Under the pieces are notes generated by a model. It saw nothing but the letters and a program-made list of their open reading frames with translations, ran no database searches and was not told the origin of the DNA. A stretch of DNA of 64,000 nucleotides from Parasulfuritortus cantonensis (GTDB taxonomy: Bacteria; Pseudomonadota; Gammaproteobacteria; Burkholderiales; Thiobacillaceae): the NCBI RefSeq assembly GCF_004337445.1, contig NZ_SJZB01000033.1:1-64000 (forward strand), given 5' to 3'. A program made the translations under genes and the position numbers. This document shows positions 51,170-60,380 of the stretch, piece by piece (the stretch's first letter is position 1; each line of letters begins with the position of its first letter).

Positions 51170-53182
51170 TCAGCCTCCTGAACCGCCGCGCCAAACCCGC
51201 TTGAAATGCTTAAGTAACCAATATGCATTTCTTACGTAGAAAGGCGAAATAGCTACTGCACCATCGTGCCAGGCGTAACCTGACGCAAAAAAGCTCTCTC
51301 GCCTCGGGAACAAGTCGTGCATAACCATTTTCAGGATATCCGACAAGGACAAAGAACTTGCAAGCTGGGCGGTATGCCTCGGGTCGTGAGTGATTTCCCT
51401 ATTTGCCGGCAACCACTCTACGAACTTCACCTCCTCCGAATTCGGCTCGCACACAAAACGACGAACGTTTTCCAGACTCCAATGCAGGAACGCATCTGAT
51501 GTAAGTTCATCTCGAAGTGAAGAGGCCGCCAAGGCTGCGTAGGCTGTCACCTCGCAATGTAAATCGTGGGTGAAGGCAATGAGCCGAGCATCCGAATCAT
51601 TCGGTTTGAATAAAGGGACAACACCATTCTCGGAGTTTTGATAATGCGCCACGCCGGGGTGATCGGCGAGCGTAAACAAGTGTTCAACCAGCAAGATTGT
51701 TGACAGGCGGAACAACCATCTAGCTTCGGCGCGATGGGGAACGGCACTTTTCTGTGTGCTGATGAACGCTGCGGCCTCGCCGACGCGTTCCAGTGGGGCA
51801 TGCCCGCCTGACACACCAAAATAGTAACCGCGCACATCGACGTTATGCCCAACAGCCCTCACACATTGCCGGAGTGCCGCCTGGCTTTGAAGAGACCAGC
51901 CGACATCGACCAGCGCATGCCGTCGCTTTGGATCGAGGAAGCCCTGTTCCCCAAGATATCCAATCAGATTCCGCCTGCGCTCATTTGCTCTATCCACAAT
52001 GCGTTGTGCCGCAGGCGAGTCCAGGAGATGCCCAATGAATTGATCAACCTCCTCCTCCGATTGCATCGCATCAAGTTCACAGCCCCACAAGGTACACGGG
52101 GATGCCTCCTGGGAGAATTCTGACGGTTCCAGTTCCAGCCGACGAAGAATGTCTCGCGGAGCACTTGATGCGCCCTTTGGAAAGGCCCACCCAATTTGTT
52201 CACGGGTAGCTTCCGTAACCGATGGAAGCAGCCACGCTTGGCGGGAACCGTAGAGATAGCGGCATTCAATCTCGGGCACGAGGCCACTGGCTTGGAGCGC
52301 ATGCGCGATCTTCAGGAAGATTTGCCCATCACGCGAAACAAAATAAAGCGTATCAAGGCCTTGTTTTCTTGCATCGAACAAAACATGCGCCACAAACGCA
52401 CACAACAGGGGGCCAACGACTCCCGACCCGATGTGGGCCGCCGCGATATTGCCGGATACGTTACGCAGCCGGCCCGCTTTAGCCACACCCGCCGCCCTCG
52501 TCGTCAGCCAGTAGTCATTCGTCGCCGGCACCTCAAAGCGATTTTCTCTCGCCTTCAGGCACAAAGAAGCACGCCACCCACGCTGTCGGGGTCGCTCCAC
52601 ATCTGATTTCTTGTTGTCGCCGGTATGAAAGCACTGCCCAGGCGCCCGCCCTTCTCGTTGGGCCACATAGTCGAACAGGCGCCCGGAACGCTTGCTGAGA
52701 CCAATTTCGCCAGACACATATACCGCATCATCGCTCAACGCCAGGCCGGCCCGATTGAGCATCGCCGTTACGACATGGGTCGGCAAATACATGTCAGAAA
52801 TAGCAACGACTCGATGCCCTCCAGCCATAAGGTCATGCACCTGGTCGACCATTGAACGCACCGCAATGACCGACGCCAGCTCCAATTCCACCTCACGGGT
52901 CATCGCCTGGTCGGCCAAACCCGCGTAAGCCGGCACCTTGGCGAACTCCTCATAAATCATCGCCAATGTGATGTCATCCCTCTCGCCCCTGTGCGTTCTG
53001 GCACGTGCCTCGGAATTGATTCGTTCCAGTGCGAATGCATCCAACGCCGCCTCATCAACGCCGTCACCGAGGATATCCATCGCCAAGCGCCGAAACAGAT
53101 CCACCGGCCGCGCATACGGGCGGGTTATTAAGGTATCGAATACGTCGAATGAATACAGGGTAATCCCTCGCACCCTACTCAT
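51170..53182 (-). CDS. Large HAD-family protein of polymer cluster
   Basis: A 670-aa protein whose first about 230 residues form a HAD phosphatase-like domain. The nucleophile motif is YSFDVFDTLITRP (Asp13, Asp16). VVAISDMYLP carries the second motif, and the Lys and final acidic pair lie in GLSKRSGRLFDYV and HTGDNKKSDV. The remaining 440 residues contain TLYFVSRDGQIFLKIA, a second partly HAD-like stretch, and no other known domain. Similar long HAD proteins occur in capsule and O-antigen loci, where they may handle phosphorylated sugars or polyols. It overlaps the upstream glycosyltransferase gene by 4 bp. Confidence 0.78.
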   Translation of the reverse strand: MSRVRGITLYSFDVFDTLITRPYARPVDLFRRLAMDILGDGVDEAALDAFALERINSEARARTHRGERDDITLAMIYEEFAKVPAYAGLADQAMTREVELELASVIAVRSMVDQVHDLMAGGHRVVAISDMYLPTHVVTAMLNRAGLALSDDAVYVSGEIGLSKRSGRLFDYVAQREGRAPGQCFHTGDNKKSDVERPRQRGWRASLCLKARENRFEVPATNDYWLTTRAAGVAKAGRLRNVSGNIAAAHIGSGVVGPLLCAFVAHVLFDARKQGLDTLYFVSRDGQIFLKIAHALQASGLVPEIECRYLYGSRQAWLLPSVTEATREQIGWAFPKGASSAPRDILRRLELEPSEFSQEASPCTLWGCELDAMQSEEEVDQFIGHLLDSPAAQRIVDRANERRRNLIGYLGEQGFLDPKRRHALVDVGWSLQSQAALRQCVRAVGHNVDVRGYYFGVSGGHAPLERVGEAAAFISTQKSAVPHRAEARWLFRLSTILLVEHLFTLADHPGVAHYQNSENGVVPLFKPNDSDARLIAFTHDLHCEVTAYAALAASSLRDELTSDAFLHWSLENVRRFVCEPNSEEVKFVEWLPANREITHDPRHTAQLASSLSLSDILKMVMHDLFPRRESFFASGYAWHDGAVAISPFYVRNAYWLLKHFKRVWRGGSGG

Positions 53183-54504
53183 CCTTTCTCGGGCCGCGTG
53201 CTAGAAGACGCGACCGTCGCATCGATCAGCACCCGATACGCCTCAACCATGAGACTCGTTGTGAAATGGCTGCTGCGCTCCCGCGCCAGATCACCAAGTC
53301 GACGCCGCTCCTCCGGCGAATTCAATAAGCCTGCAATGGCATCTGCAAGTGCCGATTCGGACCCGTTTTCCACCAAGCGTCCAACCCGCCCTCCATCGAG
53401 AAGCAAGGCGGGCCCTGTTGGGCAATCAGTAGCGACAGCGGGCAACCCCAACGCCATTGCCTCCAGCAGGACATTGGGCATACCCTCCCAGCGCGAACTC
53501 ATAACCAACAACGTACTGCGTTTCATCCATCTGTATGGATTCGCCTGCCATCCCGCGAATTCAACGCGATCTGCAATCCCCTCCTGGCTGGCAAGTTCCC
53601 GCAAGGCCCTCTCCTCCTCCCCAGTACCCAAGATCGTCAGCCGCCATGGTAGACCGCTTATCCGTGCCAAGGCACGTAACAAAATATCGTAGCCTTTCTG
53701 CCGGCTGAGACGCCCTACGGCCAGCAGACGCGGCTCAGATGTTGTACCCCAATCGTCCATGGGGACATTAGCCATTTTTTGAAGTTCAGCGATATCAACA
53801 CCGTTGAAGATGGTGTGAATACGGTCGGCCGGAACACCAAAACTGGTGTGCAGATCCTCTCCGGCATTGGGTGCCACCGCGACATGAGCATCCGCTTTCG
53901 GGTAGAAACGTCGGATAAATGCCCGTCGCAAGCCAGGCCACGGCAAACGCACGAGCTCACTGGTCAAGTAGTTGCGGTCGGAGCAAATCAGGGGGATAGA
54001 GAGACCAAATCGCGTTTTTGCCAACAAGGCAAGCATGTTGCTGTTTGGCAAGAAGCTGACGACGCATTCCGGACGCCAGTGCTGGATATGCATACCCAAC
54101 ACGGAGCTCATTATGCGGAATGTTCGAATATCCTGAGCGAGAGCATGCAACCGAGTCTTAACGCTAGATTCACCTGTATTCAAGAATGGCGCCAGGAGCA
54201 AGGCCATGGCCCGGTCGAGCTTGCTTGCAAGCCATCCCTGCACAGTACCGACCCACTTGCTGTTCGGCAGGACAACGACAGTGACATGAGCAGCGGGGCT
54301 CTGATCAACTGCTCTTCCAAGCGTGAGCACTATCTGCGCTTCGTAACGGCTTGGATCGAGCCCTGACGCGACCTCACAAATCACATGCTCCGCACCACCG
54401 CCCGTAAGCGAGTCGATCACGAAGCATATGCGGCGACGGGATGGAAGCTGAACCACTTGCCCGGCGTCACCCATCATGTGCGCGTCTTTACTACGCTGCC
54501 CCAT
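53179..54504 (-). CDS. Glycosyltransferase family 4
   Basis: A 441-aa GT-B glycosyltransferase. The N-terminal domain begins CFVIDSLTGGGAEHVICEVASGL, the glycine-rich acceptor loop of GT4 enzymes. The C-terminal nucleotide-sugar domain has IFNGVDI, LLAVGRLSRQKGYDILLRAL and the EX7E region SSRWEGMPNVLLEAMALGLPAVATD. It probably adds one sugar to the repeat unit or linkage unit of the polymer. The first 24 residues are atypical and several in-frame ATGs exist, so the start could lie up to 30 bp downstream, which would reduce the 14-bp overlap with the preceding gene. Confidence 0.9.
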   Translation of the reverse strand: MGQRSKDAHMMGDAGQVVQLPSRRRICFVIDSLTGGGAEHVICEVASGLDPSRYEAQIVLTLGRAVDQSPAAHVTVVVLPNSKWVGTVQGWLASKLDRAMALLLAPFLNTGESSVKTRLHALAQDIRTFRIMSSVLGMHIQHWRPECVVSFLPNSNMLALLAKTRFGLSIPLICSDRNYLTSELVRLPWPGLRRAFIRRFYPKADAHVAVAPNAGEDLHTSFGVPADRIHTIFNGVDIAELQKMANVPMDDWGTTSEPRLLAVGRLSRQKGYDILLRALARISGLPWRLTILGTGEEERALRELASQEGIADRVEFAGWQANPYRWMKRSTLLVMSSRWEGMPNVLLEAMALGLPAVATDCPTGPALLLDGGRVGRLVENGSESALADAIAGLLNSPEERRRLGDLARERSSHFTTSLMVEAYRVLIDATVASSSTRPEKG

Positions 54505-55435
54505 ATCCCAGCTTTCTCAACCAGCGGGCAAGAAATCGTAAGAGAGTCCTTCCTTTTCTTACCAACCAGTTGCCCCGGGTTCTCGCGGGGAATACAGAAG
54601 CGTCTATAGACCTCTGTAGCCGACGATAATGGCTTTCAAGCTCCATATTGGTGGATGCCATCTTGCCGAACAGTTCTTCTATCCCCTGCAGGGAAGGCAT
54701 GGCCAAGGGCACTTTCTCAGGCACCTCGACGCCACTGTCAGCGAATCGCGCCGCCATGAAATCGCGGCAGACACGGGGGACGTCTTTCTCGCCAGATGCA
54801 ATCTCCCAAGCCGCCATGGCTACAGCATAGTCGTCATCGACTTTGGCAAGATTGCGCCAGATAGGCAGAAAGCTGTCCTCAAGTTGGCGATGCTTATGTG
54901 CATGCAAGTAAGCCTTCGCGAATATGTCCTCCCAATTCTGTTCGTAATCGTGCAGGCCGATTACTCGGTCAGACTGGAAGAATCCATACCCCGCTCTCCG
55001 CATCGCCTGGATCATCTCCGTCTCGGGCCGTAACGTTTCCTCACCAGAAAGCAAACGCAATGCTTGCGGAATAAGGCTGGTTCGATACAAATGATTGCCA
55101 GCAGGCCGCTTGGAGGGCAGAAGTTTGTCTAGCACCAGTGCTTGCACAGCAAATGTTGTCTCGGGCAATTCCCTTGCTTCTGTCATGAATTCAATCAACT
55201 CGGATTGAACTAGGACATCGGCATCAATACACAGTGTCCACTGGCGACCTAATGCGGCCCCAAGTTCCAATGATTGGCGCAATGTATATACGAAAGGTTT
55301 GCCAGTAACCCGATGTACCGTCTGCCCTTCGAATGCCTCCGCCAGCAGTGCGCTACAGGCGTCTGCGGTGCGTTCCCCGCATTCACGAACGATGATGCTG
55401 ATGTCGTCGAGAGAATGTTTAGAAAGTGCGCGCAC
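54491..55435 (-). CDS. GT-A-like glycosyltransferase
   Basis: A 314-aa protein with a GT-A style DxD motif in WTLCIDADVLVQSELIEFM. It begins with a strand-helix (DDISIIVRECGERTADACSALL) like family 2 enzymes but is shorter before the DxD. Downstream sequence (FFQSDRVIGLHDYEQNWEDIFAKAYLHAHKH) does not match a family I can name. The C-terminus is basic (WLVRKGRTLLRFLARWLRKLGY) and could sit on the membrane. A GTG start is required. It lies 95 bp after the methyltransferase gene. Confidence 0.7.
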   Translation of the reverse strand: MRALSKHSLDDISIIVRECGERTADACSALLAEAFEGQTVHRVTGKPFVYTLRQSLELGAALGRQWTLCIDADVLVQSELIEFMTEARELPETTFAVQALVLDKLLPSKRPAGNHLYRTSLIPQALRLLSGEETLRPETEMIQAMRRAGYGFFQSDRVIGLHDYEQNWEDIFAKAYLHAHKHRQLEDSFLPIWRNLAKVDDDYAVAMAAWEIASGEKDVPRVCRDFMAARFADSGVEVPEKVPLAMPSLQGIEELFGKMASTNMELESHYRRLQRSIDASVFPARTRGNWLVRKGRTLLRFLARWLRKLGYGAA

Positions 55436-55530
55436 TGTTTCGATACATCAAGTCGCGGGATTTACAGCCTTGTTCTCGAAGCTCCAGGCCATGCGGTCGA
55501 CCAAGGATGCACGGGCAAAGATCGCAATGT

Positions 55531-56286
55531 TCATCCGCCGTTGTCCTGTGCCTTTGGCCTATCGGCATCGACGTTGTCTGGTTCCGAGTGCATGGTTTTC
55601 TCCAGCTTTCTATAGACGAAAAAGTAACCAGTAGTGCCATCCGTGGAGTGCAGGACGCGACCGATCAGTTCCAAAATGTAGGTCAGCGCTATCAGAACCG
55701 GACTCAATAGCAGCGCAGCCGTACGTTCGCCCCGTGTACCAACGGCGAATCGGCGGAGCAACAAGACAGCTACGGCATCGAAATAACCATTGCGCTCACG
55801 TAATTGCAGGAGTTCGAAATCTGCGAACAACATCCTCAGGCCGTGACTGGTGTAACGAAAGTAGTCCGCCGGCGCATCATGTATTCCCAGAAGAAAAGGC
55901 GTTGAACCGACAAGCACGCCACCGGGCTGTAGGACACGGTTCAGTTCCCGTACAGCGAGATGGGGGTGCCGCACGTGTTCAAGTACTTCAATGCAAATTG
56001 CCATGCTTACTGAAGCATCGGCGAGGGCCGACAAATCCTCCATGTCAGCGACCAGATCAGGATGCCGGTTCGGGTCGATATCGATGGATGTCGCCCTCAC
56101 CCCCAAGTCATCGAGCCAACCAGCCACCTCCCCGCCCGCTCCGATGTTAATGACCAGACCTTGTCCGTTTGCCGAAAACTCGCGAATTGATTCTTCTAGC
56201 CAGGCATGCAGATTCCTGCGTGATCGCCGCTTGGAAAAACGCACGAGTCGACGGGCCACGCTTTGGACCAGATCGTCAAACATCAT
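55531..56286 (-). CDS. Class I SAM-dependent methyltransferase
   Basis: A 251-aa methyltransferase with the SAM loop VINIGAGGEVAGWL, acidic TSIDIDPNRHPDLVADMEDL, CIEVLEHVRHP post-II region and LQPGGVLVGSTPF. A hydrophobic stretch (ALLLSPVLIALTYILELIGRVL) towards the end suggests membrane association. The gene starts with tandem ATGs at 56286 and 56283 inside the asnB stop region, so translation is probably coupled. The longer open frame upstream overlaps asnB and is not used. Confidence 0.85.
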   Translation of the reverse strand: MMFDDLVQSVARRLVRFSKRRSRRNLHAWLEESIREFSANGQGLVINIGAGGEVAGWLDDLGVRATSIDIDPNRHPDLVADMEDLSALADASVSMAICIEVLEHVRHPHLAVRELNRVLQPGGVLVGSTPFLLGIHDAPADYFRYTSHGLRMLFADFELLQLRERNGYFDAVAVLLLRRFAVGTRGERTAALLLSPVLIALTYILELIGRVLHSTDGTTGYFFVYRKLEKTMHSEPDNVDADRPKAQDNGG

Positions 56287-58135
56287 GCCCGCCCCAAGCT
56301 TGTCCGCCCTCGATCCAACGTCGGCCCCATAACTCGGCTTCCACCAACAACCACCAAGTACGGATGCTGGCCCAGGCATTCGCGCGTGCACGCACCAACA
56401 AGCCATTCTCCCAATCGGGCCGGACCACACCGCGACCGACCAGCACCCCATCGTTGATCAGGCGATTGCCCCAGGCACGCAGGTCCGCGTCCAACCAAGA
56501 TGCCAAGGGACTACTGAACCCTTTCTTTCGCGGGGTGAGGATTTCTGGCCCAAGAAACGCCCGTGCGGCGCGCTTGAGCAAAGACTTCCGCTCGCCACGC
56601 GCGTAGTTGAGTTCAATAGGCAACGAAAGAGCAGTCTGAATCAAGTCGATATCCAGGAATGGCACCCTGGCCTCTACCCCATGCGCCATAGCCGCCCGGT
56701 CCACCTTGCACAGGATGTGATCAACCAAGTAGTGGCTTATGTCGGCCAGTTGAGCCGTCAGCAATGCCGGCTGACCGGACTGGAAATAGGGCCGAAGCGT
56801 ATCCAATGCATTCCCCTCGACCTGCTTCCTGAACTCGGCGGTAAGGAGGCCGGCCTGTTCCTGATCCGTACATGCGCCTTCATAGCGAAAATAGCGCTCC
56901 ATGTCTCCGTCAGAAAGTGCTCGAGCTCCGAGCAGACCGTTCCCCCGCGCCCAGTACCAGAGCCGTCGGCCAAATCGCCCCGACCATCGCAGCGGCCGGT
57001 CGAAATCGTCATAGCGTAGGTAACCCAGAAACAATTCGTCTGCACCGTCGCCACCAAGGGCAACGACCGTCTCATGTCGGCGCGCCAGGCGCGCCACCTC
57101 CATGAACGGCATGGGGCCATTCGGATCGAAAGGTTCGTCGTAATACTCTGCTATCTCATAGAGCACCGCCTGAACACGTGGCCTGCCCAACAATTGTTCG
57201 TGGTGCTCTGTAGCAAACCGGGTAGCCACTTCTTGTGCGTGGACACGCTCGTCACTGCTCGACTCGTCAAAGCCAACGGTGAACGTACGTAGCTCAATGG
57301 TTCGACGAGCGACGGCGACCAACAGGCTGGAGTCGATTCCACCGCTGAGGAAACAACCGACCGGCACGTCCGATACGAGTTGGCTGTCTATCGCCTGGAC
57401 CAGCCTGCCCTGTACTTCAGTCACCGCCTCAACGGCACCTAACCGGGCGGGCCGATATTCGGGGTGCCAATATTCGCGCACCTCGGTGCGCCCTGCCTTG
57501 AGATGCAGCCAATGGCCAGCAGGCAATTTGCGCATGCCGGCAAACGCGCTGCGCTCGCGCGGCACATAACCAAAGGCGAAATAATCACGAAATCCGGTAG
57601 CGTCGATCTCTCGTGGAAATGCACCGTCCTCCAGAATCGCCCGTGGCTGCGAGGCAAAGGTGAATCGACCAGCGTATTGGCTGTAGTAGAGCGGTTTCAC
57701 GCCCACATGATCCCGCGCCAGGAACAACTCCTTTGTATGCTCGTCCCATATGCCGAAGGCAAAGATACCGCGCAGGCGATGGACACACTCCTTACCCCAG
57801 GCCTCCCAAGCATGCACGATGACTTCCGTGTCCGACTCGGAACGAAAGCGATGCCCCAACTGCGACAATTCCGCCCGCAACAACCGGTAATTGTAGATTT
57901 CGCCATTGAAGGTGATCCATACCGTGCCGTCCTCATTGCACATGGGCTGGGCTCCGGCAGGGCTAAGGTCGATGATTGCCAGCCGGCGGTGGCCGAACCA
58001 AACGCGGCCATTGTCCAGTATTGTGACTCCTCGACCATCCGGCCCACGGTGGCGCAACGTATCCAGCATCCGATCGAATAACTGCTGATCGATATTTGGC
58101 CTATCCGTCGACACCACACCCAGAATGCCGCACAT
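56276..58135 (-). CDS. asnB: Asparagine synthase-type amidotransferase
   Basis: A 619-aa glutamine-dependent AsnB-family enzyme. Cys2 (MCGILGVVS) is the glutaminase nucleophile; RLAIIDLSPAGAQPM and YNYRLLRAEL follow in the N-terminal domain. The synthetase domain has the pyrophosphate loop FLSGGIDSSLLVAVA near residue 260 and GGDGADELFLGY. In polysaccharide clusters such enzymes often amidate uronic acids or other carboxylates on the glycan rather than making free asparagine; the location here favours that. It lies 6 bp from the preceding methyltransferase gene. Confidence 0.92.
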   Translation of the reverse strand: MCGILGVVSTDRPNIDQQLFDRMLDTLRHRGPDGRGVTILDNGRVWFGHRRLAIIDLSPAGAQPMCNEDGTVWITFNGEIYNYRLLRAELSQLGHRFRSESDTEVIVHAWEAWGKECVHRLRGIFAFGIWDEHTKELFLARDHVGVKPLYYSQYAGRFTFASQPRAILEDGAFPREIDATGFRDYFAFGYVPRERSAFAGMRKLPAGHWLHLKAGRTEVREYWHPEYRPARLGAVEAVTEVQGRLVQAIDSQLVSDVPVGCFLSGGIDSSLLVAVARRTIELRTFTVGFDESSSDERVHAQEVATRFATEHHEQLLGRPRVQAVLYEIAEYYDEPFDPNGPMPFMEVARLARRHETVVALGGDGADELFLGYLRYDDFDRPLRWSGRFGRRLWYWARGNGLLGARALSDGDMERYFRYEGACTDQEQAGLLTAEFRKQVEGNALDTLRPYFQSGQPALLTAQLADISHYLVDHILCKVDRAAMAHGVEARVPFLDIDLIQTALSLPIELNYARGERKSLLKRAARAFLGPEILTPRKKGFSSPLASWLDADLRAWGNRLINDGVLVGRGVVRPDWENGLLVRARANAWASIRTWWLLVEAELWGRRWIEGGQAWGGHDV

Positions 58136-58141
58136 GGATTG

Positions 58142-59113
58142 TCAGGCCGACCTGTCGCGACGGATGGCAGTACAGTACATGGGTGAAATAGGATGCTCGG
58201 TCATATAGAGAATTTCGAAACCTTCAGACTCGATGATGGACCGAAACTCATCGGGACGCATGGGATGGTCGTGCCACGGAGTAAGCGCGTCAAAGGTAAT
58301 TTGCTTTTCCAACTCAAGCACGGATGTTTCCGCAGTCATCCCACCCTCGGCATGCCTGGATAGATAGTAAAACGGGATGAATTTATATGCGATAGATCTG
58401 GTTAACCGGTGCCTATACATGAATCGATTCAGCCTGTGCAAAAAAGGCCCTGCGATATCCAGATACAACACAATTGCTCGCCACGGCAATCGTTTAGTCA
58501 GCCACCGGTACTTGTATCGCCATTCCGACATGTAGCGCCTAGATCGTTTGTAAGAATGAGCGAAAAGCAACCCACCCGGCTTCACTTTCGCACAAATATT
58601 CCGCAAGGCCAGCGCGGGGTCTGGGGTGTGCTGTAGAACCCGGTGACAGTAGACCACATCAAAACTACGATCCGGATATGGAATGTCGTAGATAGAGGCT
58701 TGCGAAATATGCAAGCGGGGATCCTTTAAATATTGTGCGGCACGCTCAACCGCCGTACTCAAATCAAACGAGTGCACCTCGTAAAATGGCAGCCTGAGAA
58801 GAACCTCAGTGTCATCGCCACCCCCCATACCACATTCCAGCAGGGTCTTACCTTCAAGCTTGAATTCTGAGAAATGCGTACGCTCGAGAATAACGCTCTG
58901 GAGATTGTAGCCTTGGTTCCGGACATCGCTTCGAATACTGTGCCATTTCTTCCATTGATAGCCGAAGCTCTCGGCGTAGTTATCAGCTGGATCTACAAAT
59001 CTAGGAATTCCGTCAACGACTGGGGCCACCAAGGAACCAGTGTGCATATTGACCAAACCATTCGATCTTAACTCGAGAAAATCATGGGTTCTCGGATCAA
59101 CATATTCGACCAT
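58142..59113 (-). CDS. SAM-dependent methyltransferase with N-terminal Trm112-like segment
   Basis: A 323-aa methyltransferase. The first about 50 residues (LELRSNGLVNMHTGSLVAPVVDGIPRFV) form a Trm112-like strand pattern without zinc Cys. The SAM loop is LLECGMGGGDDTEVLL, followed by VHSFDLSTAVERAAQYL, FDVVYCHRVLQHTPDPALALRNI and VKPGGLLFAHSY. A basic, aromatic region (SRRYMSEWRYKYRWLTKRLPWRAIVLYLDIAGPFLHRL) may contact membrane. ATG at 59113 is chosen; a GTG at 59122 is possible. Together with the neighbouring exporter it may cap the polymer chain, as chain-terminating methyltransferases do elsewhere. Confidence 0.85.
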   Translation of the reverse strand: MVEYVDPRTHDFLELRSNGLVNMHTGSLVAPVVDGIPRFVDPADNYAESFGYQWKKWHSIRSDVRNQGYNLQSVILERTHFSEFKLEGKTLLECGMGGGDDTEVLLRLPFYEVHSFDLSTAVERAAQYLKDPRLHISQASIYDIPYPDRSFDVVYCHRVLQHTPDPALALRNICAKVKPGGLLFAHSYKRSRRYMSEWRYKYRWLTKRLPWRAIVLYLDIAGPFLHRLNRFMYRHRLTRSIAYKFIPFYYLSRHAEGGMTAETSVLELEKQITFDALTPWHDHPMRPDEFRSIIESEGFEILYMTEHPISPMYCTAIRRDRSA

Positions 59114-59134
59114 TAATAACACCCTTGCACTCGT

Positions 59135-60376
59135 CTAGATACACGACATAAAGTCCCAGTGCCCATTACACACAAACACGCCCTGGTCAGTAGACAGATT
59201 ACGCCCTGGGCCATCCCTTTGCGTTACTCTGAACTCCAAGGCGCGCTGCCATGTATCAAGCCTCACTTTACCGTCACTTGCCACAGCATTAATGTAGTAC
59301 CAACCACTTGTAAGCTGGCATGGCGACATAGTGAATGAAACAGATCTCTTTCCTTCGAATATCTGACTCTCAGAGACCCCATTAGCTGTCGCCATAATTA
59401 CTATTGCATTATTGGCAGAGCATATTTCGAATCTGAATCTCAGACCGGATAACCTCTGCTCTGCATTAATGTCAGCCACAATACATATAGTATCTGACGT
59501 GTTAACAACGTTAGGCTCCTGGCCATTAGCGTCTACAACCCTTAAGCTCTCGAACCTCAACACACCCGTTCCCTCTCGATAATCTGTCTTGGACCGACCC
59601 AGAGGGGGAAGACTTTGTTGTACCAGATCATGATAAAGATTGAGGGCCTGCTTACCGTCACAAACAGGGGGCATGCATCCCTTGTGCATTACACCAACCT
59701 TTTGGCAAAGGCTTTCAATTTGGTAGGGGTTGTGTGACACCACAATAAAAGCTGTGCCCTGGCCCTGCAGTTTCTGAATGCGATCAAAGCATTTCTTCTG
59801 GAATCTTGCGTCCCCAACAGCCAAGGCCTCATCCACAAGCATGACGTCGGGTGAAAGGTGGATGGCAATGGAAAACCCCAGCCGCACATGCATGCCTGAG
59901 CTATAGCTCTGCACTGGCGCATCGATGAAGTCCTCGATTTCCGAGAAATCAATGATGGCATCCAGCTTTGAATCGATTTCACGCTTGCTCAAGCCCAATA
60001 CGGATGCATTGATGTAGATGTTTTCTCGACCACTCAAAATCGGATTGAAACCCGCTCCGAGTGCGATCAATGCACCGACCCGCCCCCTCACTTCCACACG
60101 TCCTGCATCCGGCTTGATCAAACCGTTCAGCAGGCGAAGCAACGTCGTTTTCCCAGCCCCGTTGTGGCCAATCAAGCCGAGTGCTTCGCCTCGTTTCACC
60201 TCGAATGAAACATCCTTGATGGCCCAGAATTCGTCACGACGCAGGCCACCGTCGCCACCGTGACGGCGACCGACCAGTTCACCCGCCAAATCGCTCATGC
60301 CGTACCAGAGCGAGCGCTTTAGGTTGCGGCAAAACTTCTTGGATACGCCTTCAACCTTGATCATGGTATCTGTCAT
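59135..60376 (-). CDS. wzt: Polysaccharide exporter ATPase, Wzt/TagH type
   Basis: A 413-aa ATPase that drives export of a finished surface polysaccharide or teichoic-acid-like polymer. The ABC domain shows Walker A GLIGHNGAGKTTLLRLL, GRVGALIALGAGFNPILSGRENIY, signature YSSGMHVRLGFSIAI and Walker B MLVDEALAVGD, typical of Wzt/TagH. Residues about 265-413 form an extra beta-sandwich-like domain (LRFESLRVVDANGQEPNVV ... LTSGWYYINAVASDG), as in Wzt proteins that recognise the modified end of the polymer. It starts 4 bp after the permease gene. Confidence 0.93.
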   Translation of the reverse strand: MTDTMIKVEGVSKKFCRNLKRSLWYGMSDLAGELVGRRHGGDGGLRRDEFWAIKDVSFEVKRGEALGLIGHNGAGKTTLLRLLNGLIKPDAGRVEVRGRVGALIALGAGFNPILSGRENIYINASVLGLSKREIDSKLDAIIDFSEIEDFIDAPVQSYSSGMHVRLGFSIAIHLSPDVMLVDEALAVGDARFQKKCFDRIQKLQGQGTAFIVVSHNPYQIESLCQKVGVMHKGCMPPVCDGKQALNLYHDLVQQSLPPLGRSKTDYREGTGVLRFESLRVVDANGQEPNVVNTSDTICIVADINAEQRLSGLRFRFEICSANNAIVIMATANGVSESQIFEGKRSVSFTMSPCQLTSGWYYINAVASDGKVRLDTWQRALEFRVTQRDGPGRNLSTDQGVFVCNGHWDFMSCI

Positions 60377-60380
60377 GGTG

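Noticed and set aside
51124-51228. Upstream ATG extension of the second glycerophosphotransferase
   Set aside because: It would overlap the HAD gene by 59 bp and adds residues with no family match; the GTG at 51123 fits better.
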